Assembly (NCBI GenBank): GCA_951804985.1
Contig: OX638133.1
Location: forward strand, 34,869,963-34,933,962
Length of the DNA: 64,000 bases
Source of the DNA: Dryomyza anilis
Taxonomy: Eukaryota; Arthropoda; Insecta; Diptera; Dryomyzidae
Direction: 5' to 3'
The notes under the pieces were generated by a model that was not told where the DNA came from, did no database searches, and worked only from the letters and a program-made list of their open reading frames with translations. This document shows, piece after piece, positions 1 through 10,120 of the stretch (position 1 is the first letter of the stretch; every line of letters begins with the position of its first letter). The position numbers were made by a program, and so were the translations under genes.

Positions 1-868
1 CCTTATTGACAGCATTCTTCGATTCGCGCCTGGCTCGACCTGCTTAAAATGAAACCCAAGTCATTAACAATTTGATTACTGCCGCTGCATTCCGAGAGAA
101 TTCAGCATTTTGCTCTTACGCAATTTGCCAGCTTGTAAGCCGCAAAGTATGCAACGTCATTTTAAAATGCTGCCGCATCCTGTGTCATTATTGAAGCGTA
201 ATATGAACCCATGTCAAGCACATCCATCATCGGCAACACAATTCACTGGAACAGCAGCGTGTCTTGGTGGTTGCCAGTTGCGCTAGCTGCCCAACTGGCA
301 GTCAGTCAACCTGCTGCCTCGCTGGCCATCGAAAGTGACAGTTCGACTTTATTGCACGCAGGCACACGCGAAGTGAGTGACGGTGGGGTGTAGGAAATGG
401 TTTGACAGGATGTTGTTGTATTTTCAAACAACACCAGCGACACCACAGTTCGTGCAATTATTAAGGATTGCGTTTAAAATTGAAAGTAATTTTTCATTGC
501 GCCTGGCATGCGGCAGCGCATTTCTTCATTATGAAAATCGCAAAAGCACACGACGAGCCAGAGCTGCGAAAAAATAAAACTCATAAAATGAGTGTGCTGA
601 AAAATCTGCGGAAGGAAGCAATTTGTCAGACATAAATTAGTAAAGGTTGGCAACAGACATTTTTCATTTTATTTTTTCCTTCACTCGGTAGTAACGTCAA
701 AAGTGGGACATTTAAATGATGCATTGCGCGAAATGTGTGGCATTTGGTGACCGTAACGATAAAAGAACAGACATAACTTAGTATTGAAATATAAATCATA
801 TATTACAAAGTTAGAAAAAAAAAATATATTTAACCCGATTTTTTTTATTATGTTGTTTAATGGTAGAA
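1..868. other. Unique non-coding DNA
   Basis: Mixed-composition sequence with no supported gene. Two short open frames near 211-577 have no recognisable domain, no splice context and no neighbours, so I leave them out. From about 660 the DNA turns AT-rich and runs into the first MITE fragment. Confidence 0.5.
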
Positions 869-1215
869 TCGTCACTGTCATTCCAAAGGGCGAATGTGAA
901 ATTTTTGACATTTGAGTTTTTTTTTACATTTTTTAATGTAGTTTTTTTTTATCAAGTATACTGTTGCAAAATCGTGGTGGATATTTCTTGCTAAAAACGT
1001 AAAAACCAGAAAGACGAATATAGTCAGTCAAGTCAAAAGGGCGAATCTTTTGGTTTTTAAGTCATAACTTTTTATGGGAACAAAATAAAATAGTGATGTA
1101 AAGGCATTAATTATTTATTTTTAAAGCACCTATCAATAAATTGGCATCGATTTTTAAAAATATTTGACCCAAAATTTTCATCGCAAATCGATATGACTTT
1201 GCTAATTTTGTTTTT
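869..1215 (+). mobile_element. TCGTCACTGTCAT-terminus MITE, 5' fragment (copy A)
   Basis: The piece begins with TCGTCACTGTCATTCC and is followed by the AAGGGCGAATGTG block shared with the ends at 49613, 50629 and 60828. It also shares internal blocks with those copies: a TCAAGTATACTGT segment, a GGATATTTCT segment, an AAAAGGGCGAAT segment and a run reading AAAATAGTGATGTAAAGGCATTAATT then TTTTTAAAGCACCTATC. Only the left half is present; no matching right terminus is found nearby. It is non-coding. Confidence 0.6.
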
Positions 1216-1240
1216 TTTTTTTTGCGTATTATTTTTATGA

Positions 1241-2890
1241 AGAATTATTATGACAAGGTATATTTTAAAAAATAAATAATTTAGAAAAAAGTTATTAGTT
1301 CTTATAGTTAGTTAGTTGGGACTATGCTTTGGATTATCATAAATCATTTTTTGTTTACCATTATATTTTAAATGCTAAACAATTAATTAAAGAACTGTTT
1401 AAAAAAATAAATATTTTCGGAGTTTAGATCCAATTATCTGAAAAACATATTGGAATATTAACATTCATTAGTAATAGAGATGGGCATGTGAGCGTGATTC
1501 AGCGTGATTCACATGTATCACGCGTGATCACGCGTATTTTTATTGAATACTAATTTTGCTCACGTGATTGTGAGTGAGTGTGAGTAGACCAAAAAAGACC
1601 GTGAGTGAGTGTGCGTGAGTACATTTTTTTTTCGTGAGTGAGTGTGAGTGAGTCGAATATTTCATAAAATAAAAAAATATCACTTTTAATTTTTTTGCGA
1701 TTTTTCTATTTTTTTTTTTGCTGAACTACAGAACAGAAGTTGAGCCATGCCTTGAACTCAGAAGTCTTTGGGAAGGCGGCTACCCACTATTCAGAACTAT
1801 AATAAATCAAACCCTTGATAACCGACCGTCAAATACCCACCCCTTCTTCAACTCAGAATAAGTTACAAGGTTCAGTCAACAATTGATCTAACCCCCTACA
1901 AACCGGCCGTACTTAGTATGGGCTATTCAATTTTTGTGGGGTCATGTCAATAGTTTTTGCTTGGTTTTATGCGACCGTTGATGAAAATGGACATAGAACG
2001 CATTTTTTTTTCGACATACCCATTTTTGTAAAAAGTTGAATTTTCAATTTCAACTATACATGACTTCCTTTTGTTTATTAAGTTTAGTTTGTTCCATAGG
2101 TTCTAAATGTAGTAACCAAAAAAATCGCTTTAAAAATAGTTGTTCCCAAAGTCAATTCATTCCTGGTAAATTCTACACCGGACTATTTTTTTTATTGATA
2201 ATTCTTTTCCAGAGATAATTTTTCCAGGGACAATTCTCAAAGATTTTAAACGAATTCTTCACCGGAGAATTATTCTTCGAGACAATTTTTATATAAACAG
2301 TACATCGAAGGTCTTTCACATTTCCATCTCCGTTAAAAATTGAGATCCCTCACATCATTACATCATTATTGCGTTTGTAATATGTAAGTTGCATAAGAGG
2401 TGCCACGCTCGGTCGACAATCTCACCAACATATACAAATGAAATATGTATTTTTATGTATTCTGAAAGCAATAGCAAAAAAAATCACGTGATTCAGCGTG
2501 ATTCACTTGAATCACGCGTGACTGTGATTGAATCTTAATTTTACTCACGTGATTGTGAGTGAGTGTGACTAGAGCAAAAAATGTCGTGAGTGAGTGTGCG
2601 TGATTAGAAATATTCTTTCGTGAGCGTGAGTGAGTGTGAGTCAAAATTCACTCACGTGTCCATCTCTAATTTAGTATACTCAAATTAGTTTTGACCATCA
2701 AAAGAAAATTTTTCAACAGAACTATATTTTTTTATTCTAAATAGTGGGTGAGAACTGCTTTAAATTATAACTGAAATGTCCTTAAAAATATTACGTAGTA
2801 GGAAAAATCTGAGTATGCAATCGAAATCAGCACCAGGGATTTATATTGAATTGATGTATAGGGGTATGACTTTTTTGTAACCTTATTTCA
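1241..2890 (+). repeat. Dispersed AT-rich family D, split by a hAT MITE
   Basis: The parts at about 1241-1466 and 2677-2890 share text with 7850-8629 (opposite strand), 9032-9640 and about 58150-58330. Recognisable blocks are a TATTCTAAATAGTGGGTGAGAAC segment, a CTGAGTATGCAATC segment, and a block around GACTATGCT that occurs as AGCATAGT in the other orientation. There is no coding capacity. The hAT MITE at 1475-2668 inserted into it and is therefore younger. The family class is unknown; imperfect inverted symmetry suggests a long-TIR DNA element. Confidence 0.5.
1475..2668. mobile_element. hAT-type MITE (family H1, copy 1)
   Basis: The ends are TAGAGATGGGCATGTGAG and, inverted, CTCACGTGTCCATCTCTA. 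Flanks read ATTAGTAA and ATTTAGTA, an 8-bp duplication with one T shifted. Subterminal zones are dense in GTGAGTGAGTGTGAG and in CACGCGTGATCACGCG motifs, as expected for transposase-binding clusters. The 1.2-kb interior has no transposase and ends in degenerate copies of a motif like CCAGGGACAATTCTC. An 8-bp duplication with a TAGAG terminus is the hAT signature. It is non-autonomous. Confidence 0.8.
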
Positions 2891-3198
2891 CATGGTATCA
2901 TAGGATGAAGAATACGGAAAAATAATGAATATAATTAATTTTAATTGTTATGATACAACCAAGGACCAACATTTTCTGAAATAAAAAGTATATGTGAAGC
3001 AGTTCATGGCTGACGGTCACATAAGTTTGTAAATGTTGTTGATTTGGTTCAAACTTTGATTGTGATTAGTACCTATGAGTTTTATAATTTGTGCAAAATA
3101 TTAGACCTCTTCGGTTACCGAATACCAAGATTCAATAAATTTATTGATTTTCACAAATTCATTTATTTTTCATTAATTACATAGTAAGAGTAAGACTT

Positions 3199-3803
3199 TG
3201 TAAGTGCGTTGAACTGCGAGCCGAAAGATCCCCGGTTCAAACCTGGACTGGGGCTAACAACATATTTTCATACCAACATTTGTCTATACCACGCTACCTC
3301 TCGGCAGTAAATGACAAACGTACGAGAGTAAAACATTGCCTATGAAAAGCTCTCACCCGCCGTTCGGATTCGGTCCCACCACTTTGAATACAAATATAAT
3401 ACGCACAGCTCAAAATGGTGATAATAATAATAATGGTGATGGTCAAAATGGTAATAATAATAATAGTTTGGCGCTACAGTCCTGTACAGAACTTCGGCCG
3501 AGCTCTCTCACCATTTTGAGCTGTGCGTGTTATATTTGTACTCAAAGTGGTGGGACCTACAGTTTATTGCCGAATCCGAACGGCGGGTGAGAGATTTTCA
3601 TAGGCAATGTTTTACTCTCGTAGGTTTGCCATTTACTGACGAGAGGTAGCGCGGTATAGAAAAATGTTTCTATGAAAAGATGTTGTTAGCCCCAGTCCAG
3701 GCTTGAACCTGGGACCTTTCGGCTCGCAGTCCAACTCACTAACCACTGAGCTACCGCGGCTACCTTATAGGACTATAGTGCCAAACTATTGTTATATTTT
3801 ATT
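3199..3803 (+). mobile_element. tRNA-derived SINE, 5'-truncated, host of a nested SINE
   Basis: This is the plus-strand member. Its left part (about 3199-3421) starts inside the tRNA-like head (GTGCGTTGAACTGCGAG), carries a box B match GGTTCAAACCT, and runs to CACAGCTCAAAATGGTGA. Its tail, similar to GGACTGTAGCGCCAAACTATT, appears at about 3769-3795. The middle is interrupted by the minus-strand SINE at 3452-3760. The whole cassette is flanked by TAAGAGTAAGACTT at 3185-3198 and 3804-3817, a perfect 14-bp target-site duplication of the kind made by LINE-driven retroposition. The first 20 or so bases of the full-length head are missing. Confidence 0.75.
3452..3760 (-). mobile_element. tRNA-derived SINE, full length, nested
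   Basis: Read on the minus strand it begins GCCGCGGTAGCTCAGTGG. Box A (TAGCTCAGTGGTTAG, 3739-3753) and box B (GGTTCAAGCCT, 3699-3709) form an internal RNA polymerase III promoter. A family-specific body of about 230 bp follows. It includes CAGCTCAAAATGGTGAGAGA and GGACTGTAGCGCCAAACTA, and ends in a short (ATT)n tail. The acceptor and anticodon stems pair poorly, so this is not a tRNA gene. It lies in opposite orientation inside the SINE at 3199-3803, so a read-through transcript would fold into a long hairpin. Confidence 0.8.
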
Positions 3804-3817
3804 TAAGAGTAAGACTT

Positions 3818-4467
3818 ATATACGTTATATTTGTAAGGACCATTAAGGATATAATTTACATATAGAACTATTTAAAAAAAAAAAAATACTTTTCGCATTT
3901 TTCATTTGTGTGTAAAGTTTCGCCTGCTAGGATTTTAATTTTGTAGGGGAAGTTTTTTGAAAACCATTTTTCTTATTTCTATATAAATGCTCATAGGAAT
4001 ATGATATGTATATTTCATTTCACAAAAAAATGTTAAAAGTCATACCCTAATGTCTTCTTGTTTAGTGTTATTTAATGTTAAGTATTACTAATTTTATGGT
4101 AATAGTCGAATTTAATTTTATTTTTAATAATTTATCAATATTTTCCTTAACATAAATTAGAGCCAATGTTAGTACATAATTTACATATTTTAATAAATTA
4201 TCAAAAATGAAATCCACGTGCAGAAAATAAAACATTTTGCACACCTCGACTCAGAAAAAAGTTACCATAAATTTAATAGTTTTACTCTTGAATTATAGTC
4301 AATTAGTCTATTAAATGTTACAAAATACTTGTAATATTTTTTTGATTTAGTATTAAAATATATGTATATATATATTTTTGTTTACTTCTAAATCAATAAC
4401 TGTCTTATTTATTAATTTTAATAGGATTTTATGATATTTTTTTTTGAATGTCTTTACAAATATACAT
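3818..4467. other. AT-rich spacer
   Basis: Low-complexity AT-rich DNA between the SINE cassette and the second hAT MITE. I see no gene, no terminal repeats and no tandem array in it. Confidence 0.5.
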
Positions 4468-4475
4468 ATGTGTAC

Positions 4476-5593
4476 TAGAGATGGGCATGTGAGCGTGATT
4501 CAGCGTGATTCACGTGAATAACGCGTGATCACGCGTGATTTTGATTGAATCCTAATTTTGCTCACGTGATTGTGAGTGAGTGTGAGTAGATCAAAAAATA
4601 CCGTGAGTGAGTACAATTTTTTCGTGAGTGAGTGTGCGTGAGTCGAATATTTCATAATATAAAAAATCTCAGTTTTATTTTTTTTGCGATTTTGTATATT
4701 TTTGCTGAACTACAGAACAAGGCTCAGAACTCAGAAGGCTTCGGGGAGGCGACTGCTCACATTTCAGAACTATAATCAATTCCTTTCTAACGACCGTCAT
4801 ATACCCACCCCTTCAACTCAGAATAAATTGCAAGGTTTCAGTCCTCAATTGATCTAACCTCTTCCAACCGGCCGTACTTTGTATGGACTAGTCAATTTTT
4901 GTGGGGTCATGTCAATAGTTTTTGCTTGGTTTCATACGACCGTTCATGGTAATGGACATAGAACACATTTTTTTCGATATACTCATTTTTGTATAAAGTT
5001 GAATTTTTCAATTTCAAGTATACATGATAACTCCGTATTGACTTCCTTTTGTTTATTAAGTTTAGTTTATTCCAGAGGTTCATGTGGGGTCCAATTTGTA
5101 TTCAAGTTATAAATGTAGTAACCAAAAAAATCGCTTCAAAAAAAGTTGTTCACAAAGTCAATTCATCCCTGGTAAATTCTACCCCGGACTATTCTTTTAT
5201 TGATAATTTTTTTCCAGAGATCATTTTTCCAGGGACAATTCTCAAAGATTTTACACGAATTCTTTACCGGAGAATTATTTTTCGAGGCAATTTTTTGGTA
5301 TTTATATGAACAGCATATCGAAGGTCTTTCACATTTCCATCTGCGTTAAAAATTAAGACACATTTTATCAAACTCCCTAACATCATAATATCATTATTGC
5401 GTTTTAAAGATGTAGGTTTTATTAGAGGTGTCACCCTCGGTACACCAATCTCACCAACATATACAAATGAAATATGTATTTTTATGCATTCTGAAAAAAA
5501 AACACGTGATTCACGTGAGTGTGCGTGATTAGAAAAATTCTTTCGTGAGCGTGAGTGAGTGTGCGTCAAAACTCACTCACGTGCCCATCTCTA
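4476..5593. mobile_element. hAT-type MITE (family H1, copy 2)
   Basis: Termini TAGAGATGGGCATGTGAG and inverted CTCACGTGCCCATCTCTA are flanked by a perfect 8-bp duplication ATGTGTAC (4468-4475 and 5594-5601). It shares its subterminal GTGAGTGAGTGTG arrays and most of its interior with the copy at 1475-2668. Shared interior segments include CTGAACTACAGAACA, a GGCCGTACTT segment and a CCGGACTATTC segment. No transposase is present. The cleaner duplication suggests it is younger than copy 1 or simply better preserved. Confidence 0.85.
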
Positions 5594-5685
5594 ATGTGTA
5601 CCATGAAGCACAAACCGAATATATTTTCCTTCTTTAAGTTTTTGTATGCCACATAGTGAGAAGTTTATTATTATTATTATTACTA

Positions 5686-5928
5686 CACTCAGGGAAAAAA
5701 TCATGTAAATTTAAACAGAAATTTGGCAAATTTCAAGTTGTTTTTTTTTTAAACAAATTGAGCATATTAAGCGTTTTTTGTGATACTAAATTTTAAAAGT
5801 TGAAAATGCAAAGTTATCATGAATATCTGTTTAATTTATAGAATTGTTGTTGTTTTCCAAAGTTAAAACTGATATGTATAATTAAAATGAGTCTGTTTAA
5901 CAAATTATCTGTTAAAATTCTCTGAGTG
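5686..5928. mobile_element. Short TA-flanked MITE (CACTCAG terminus)
   Basis: A 243-bp element with ends CACTCAGGGAAAAAA and inverted TTCTCTGAGTG, each preceded or followed by TA (5684-5685, 5929-5930). A TA duplication fits Tc1/mariner-type insertion. It shares terminus type with the elements at 42011-44301 and 46960-47562. It is non-coding. Confidence 0.65.
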
Positions 5929-6295
5929 TATATTAAAACATATAAAACAATAATATTTATACCATTAGTAAATATTTATATTGAAATAAAATTATTTATA
6001 TTATGCTGATTATTAGGATAAAACGATTTAAACTACAAAATCAATAGTCGCAATAACATGATTTTTTTTTTGTAATTTATAATATCAAATATTTATTTTT
6101 GTTATACTATAATGGTCATAATGATTAATTTTTATGGAATTTTGTGTTTTTTTTTTTAAGTGGAGTTTATTTCCAACAGCGCTTTGAAAAAATTGGTACT
6201 TAAAAATTGTATTTTCCATTAATTGATTCTATTAACGTTGATAATAAATAATTCCAAATTTTATTTCTCATTAATAAAAATTTTCTTCTTTTCAG

Positions 6296-6770
6296 AAACA
6301 TAAAAAGTGAAACTATTTTCGCAAATATTGAATATTAAAAAAATATCGAATAATTCAACTAAACCTATAAGAGTCGCTAAAAACAGAGTGACCGCAAAAA
6401 AACATCGATAACCCAAAAAAAAAGTGGCTACATCGTCTTCAACATTGTTGCTATCGCATTGTGCTTTTGTTGCTGTTTGCTAAAAGTTTTCTTTTCTATT
6501 TTTCATCTATTTTCACTGCAAAATCACTCGACGTGAAACACAAAATTAAAACACTTTGCTTTTGCATGAAACAGTCAACAAGAGTTCTTACAAATAGCGC
6601 AACAATGTCAACGACAACAGCAAAAACTCTAGCAGCAACTGCAACAATTGCCAGCACAATGGCAGCACTGGCACATCGACAACGACGACGACCAATGTTG
6701 CTTGTGTCAGTTCTCATGTTGACACTGTTTACAGCGTCCATTCAAGGGATTACCGAGGAATTGTCACCAG
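6296..6770 (+). other. Predicted exon (5'UTR plus first coding segment)
   Basis: A pyrimidine-rich acceptor ends in TTTTCTTCTTTTCAG at 6295 and a consensus donor CAG/GTAAGT sits at 6771. Between them lies the only stretch in the window with higher GC, codon-like structure and an open frame with a signal-peptide-like product. The first 309 bases would be 5' untranslated, which implies a further upstream non-coding exon outside or at the left of the window. The open frame extends upstream of the chosen ATG without a stop to about 6461, but the first in-frame triplet there is GTG, not a plausible eukaryotic start. Confidence 0.55.
6605..6770 (+). CDS. First coding exon of an unidentified secreted or membrane protein
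   Basis: I do not recognise the gene. Translation from the ATG at 6605 gives 55 residues plus one base of the next codon. This start was chosen because its context CAACAATG matches the fly initiator consensus; an in-frame ATG at 6566 has a weaker context. Residues 1-24 are rich in Ala, Thr and Ser. A basic stretch RQRRR (25-29) then precedes a hydrophobic core MLLVSVLMLTLF (31-42) and a likely cleavage zone near TASIQG, followed by ITEELSP. This is the layout of a signal peptide or signal anchor. The exon ends in phase 1 at GTAAGT. Phase 1 junctions after signal-peptide exons are common in modular extracellular proteins such as immunoglobulin-superfamily members. No downstream exon is visible in the next 57 kb, so either the first intron is very long or the prediction is wrong. 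Confidence 0.5.
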
Positions 6771-7849
6771 GTAAGTGTAGCGCATGAAAGTATAATAAAT
6801 AAAAAAATTAAAATGCACAGCGAAAAAATATAATACAAATCCACTTAAATCTATGCGCAACTGCACATGTAAGTGTTCGACAGTGAGAGGTGTTAGTGAG
6901 ATAAATAATTGAAGGATAGTGTCAAGAGAGAAAGTGGTACCGCATTTTATACACACTTCAGTCGAGCACTAAACTAGTTTGCATTTAAACCATTTTTTTG
7001 TTTTCTTTTAGTATAATTCATATTTTAGAGTATTTTGCAGAAATGTATTTAAATGGTCCTCATTTTGGTCATATCCACCGGCATTTTATGAGGGTTATTT
7101 CAAAACAAGTCTAAGCCTGAATCACACGATTGAATAATCACCTCACTTTCGAATCAATTTTCAAAAGAATTTAAATATCAATCGTGTGATTGACCATTTT
7201 TTCATACAAAAATTGAGCAATTACACCATTGATATTAAAATTATTTGAAAATTCATTCAAAAAGTTGGTCATTTATTCATTAAGTCCAAAATATATTGAA
7301 AACAAGAGTATTAACATTTTTATTTTACGTAATAACTCAAACATTATATGCCATATCTAATGCCGTTAAAAAATGATACTATCCCTAGTAAAAATTGAAG
7401 GGTTTGGTGCAAAAATAGGTCAAGTCCACACACTTTCGAATTGAATTTATTATCACATATGATTGGTGGTTGGTATTTTAAGGATATTTTACGTTTGCTA
7501 TGTCGGCCTTTTCTTTACGATTATTCTTCTCAGTACAATTTTATCCAAATTCGTTCATCCTCGAAACATTTCATCTATAGACCATTGTCTTCCAGAAAAT
7601 TCTACTTGAGACAATTCTCCCCTAGTCAATGTTACCAAAGCAAATTTTTTTCTACAATGAAATAATAATTAATTATTTTAATTTAATTATTTTAATTTAA
7701 TTTTCGTTAGTATTTCCTTAATCGGTTAATATAAATACCTTCTGACTTAAAAAGGCTGTTCAACAACTAGAACAAATATTTCCTATTATGTACCCCTTTC
7801 TATCAATTTCTATATAATTAGTGGGTACTGAATTTGACTGCATACACAG
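6771..7849. other. Putative start of a long intron
   Basis: Begins with the GTAAGT donor. It contains a perfect 14-bp inverted repeat, AATCACACGATTGA at 7120-7133 and its complement at 7178-7191, which may be the remains of a MITE. The rest is AT-rich with no supported gene. Confidence 0.45.
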
Positions 7850-8629
7850 TTTTTTTCTATTACATTACGATTTGGAGAAAATTACTATCGTATTTTTAAG
7901 ACGTTCTCACCCACTACTTAGAATAACAAAATAAAATACTGTGAAAAATAGTTTAACGAAAAATATGTTCTTATAATTGTCAAAACTAATTATAATATAC
8001 TAATGAATTCTAAAATTCCAATAAATTTATAAAATAATTGCATCTAAACTCGTTACATTTTGATTTTTTATAGAATTTTTTATATTTTTTATCACTTAGG
8101 ATTTAATGACAAACTAAAAAATTATTTATAGTTATCCAGAGCATAGTACGAACTAACTATCAAAGTTACTAACTTTTTTTTATTGATCTAATTTTTAAAA
8201 TATGTCCTCTGAACATACTTTTTGGACACTTTTTATATAACCAATTTTTAATATAAATACTCTGTAGTCTAAAAACATCATTACTGCATTTTTAAAGTAT
8301 GCTTATTCTTATTGCATATTCAGTTTTTGTCTTTTACGTAGGGTTTTTTGAAAAATTCGGCTAATAACGGCATACAAAATATGTAAAATAAACAAGCATT
8401 TTAAATTCAAAATTTTTTTTACGGAAATTGTGTTGATAGGACATATTTTAAAATGTGAACCGGTAAAAAAAGTTAGTAATTTTCATCATGAACAATGTTC
8501 TGTATAACCACAAATCATAATTTCTTATTTATTACTAGAGCCATAATGCTGAAAAATCGTCCCAAAATAGTCTAAAAATAAATATTTTTCGTTTTTAAAA
8601 TCAAATTTCTGAAAAACATATCGAAATAG
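7850..8629 (-). repeat. Dispersed family D copy, minus orientation
   Basis: Read on the minus strand it carries the blocks seen at 2677-2890, such as the segment around TAGTGGGTGAGAAC and GTATGCAGTCAAA. It also carries the AGCATAGT block seen inverted near 1320. It is non-coding. The TA-flanked MITE at 8632-9029 sits exactly between this copy and the plus-oriented copy that follows. Confidence 0.5.
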
Positions 8630-8631
8630 TA

Positions 8632-9029
8632 CCCAGTATGCCATTCGTATCGATATCGTTACGAGATCAATGCGAGTAGATGGAGAAATCACACGACATC
8701 GGAGACGTTCTCGTAACGATATCGAGCGTCAAATTGGACCTAGATGGTAGGTAGATATCGAAACATTTTTTCGGAGTTTTCTCTATACGAGACATTTTTC
8801 GAAATCGGAACGATATCGAAGAAAAAAATGATCAAAGTTCGAGATTGCAGCGAAAAATATTGCGATATCTATTTGATAAATCTTTAAATATCGTATCTTG
8901 TCAGAGAATTTGAATGTACGAAAATTTTTAAAAATTAGAATCGAGGATGCAACGAGATCGAACTTTTTTATCGAAGTTATTCGAGAAAGCTTCGAGTCAT
9001 CGAAGGTCTCCGAGACATGGCAGACTGGG
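8632..9029. mobile_element. TA-flanked MITE rich in TCGATATCG words
   Basis: Termini CCCAGTATGCCAT and inverted ATGGCAGACTGGG are flanked by TA on both sides (8630-8631, 9030-9031). The 398-bp body is richer in CG dinucleotides than its surroundings and repeats palindromic words such as ATCGATATCGTTACGA and TCGAGA. No open frame is present. The TA duplication suggests the Tc1/mariner group, but the terminus is not one I can name. Confidence 0.7.
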
Positions 9030-9031
9030 TA

Positions 9032-9640
9032 GTAATTAGTATTGACAATTTAAAGATAAATTGCGTTTACAGTTTTTTTGGAAAACTAGTTGTGTAAGAA
9101 ACTGTCTTTTTTTAATTCTATAATGTGGCTGAAAAGAAACTAAAATATCGATAGCAATTTTCTTAAAAACATTAGGTAATGGAAAAAAAAACTGAGTATG
9201 CAATCAAAATCGGTAATTACGAATTAAACAAAATTGATTGTATTATATATCTATGTTTTTTTAAAGATAATTGAATCTAAACTCGAAAATTTAAAATTTT
9301 TGATCTAATGATAAATAGGAAAATGATTTATGGTTGTGCAGAGCATAATTTAAACTAACGATTACTAACTTTTTCAACGATTCTCATTTAAAAAATATGC
9401 GCTACCAACAAAGTGTCCATAAACAACTAATTAAATTATTAAATGTTTAAAATGATTGTTTAAAATGATTGCTACATATAAATTACCGAAAAATAACTGT
9501 TTTCAACAGAATTTGACTCAAATAAATATAGCTTAAATATAAAGTACTGGTATTTTCAGATTACATCTGTAAGTATTTTTTAAAAAGTAGTGCAACAAAC
9601 AATTAGTAATTTTCATATTTAGTTTGGGCTATGCTCCCAT
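9032..9640 (+). repeat. Dispersed family D copy, plus orientation
   Basis: Shares a GGAAAACTAGTTGTGTAAG segment and an ACTGAGTATGCAATCA segment with about 58150-58330 and 2780-2830. Together with the minus copy at 7850-8629 it forms a large interrupted inverted repeat around the MITE at 8632. It is non-coding. Confidence 0.5.
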
Positions 9641-9751
9641 TTTCATATTTCAATTATATGATTTCCAATCAGTATTTGTTCAGTGTCAGGTCATGTTACT
9701 TCTTGTTACTTGATGCGCCATCGGGAAATGATCGGGTTTTCGTTGGGTAAT

Positions 9752-10120
9752 CCCTATTAGAGAAAATATGATCATTGCCTTAGCATGCCCTTATCATGCT
9801 TACCATACCAGGGTATACATTATCTAAATAGTCAATGTTCCCGATCATAGCTACATTATTTGTTCCTCACAACGAAATTAGCATCAGGCAATGATTGAGA
9901 TTAATGAGAGCAACCCTATTATTTTCGTGCTCAGACAAGGCAATTGTCCGGTACATATTAAAATGGGGAAATGCCCGATCAGTACATGATCATGGCCTGA
10001 GGTCAATACATGATCAGGACACTGCGTTACAAGGACATTATGACCTCGTCATATACCGATCATATCAAATAATGACATGATCACTTCATGTCCATGGCCC
10101 TACCAAAATTTCTACTAGGG
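9752..10120. mobile_element. Possible MITE with TGATCATG clusters
   Basis: The ends CCCTATTAGAGAAAAT and, inverted, CCCTAGTAGAAATTTT are imperfect inverted repeats. Between them ATGATCATG-like words recur many times (for example near 9768, 9990, 10007 and 10075), in a stretch with higher GC than the neighbours. I could not find a target-site duplication, so the element call is tentative. Confidence 0.4.

Noticed and set aside
211..577. Two short open frames at the left edge
   Set aside because: No domain, splice signals or initiator context; likely chance frames in less AT-rich DNA.
3686..3760. Functional tRNA gene
   Set aside because: Boxes A and B are good, but acceptor and anticodon stems do not pair and the sequence continues into a repeated SINE body.
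6461..6604. Upstream extension of the exon reading frame starting at 6461
   Set aside because: The first triplet is GTG, not a eukaryotic start; the ATG at 6605 has a much better initiator context.
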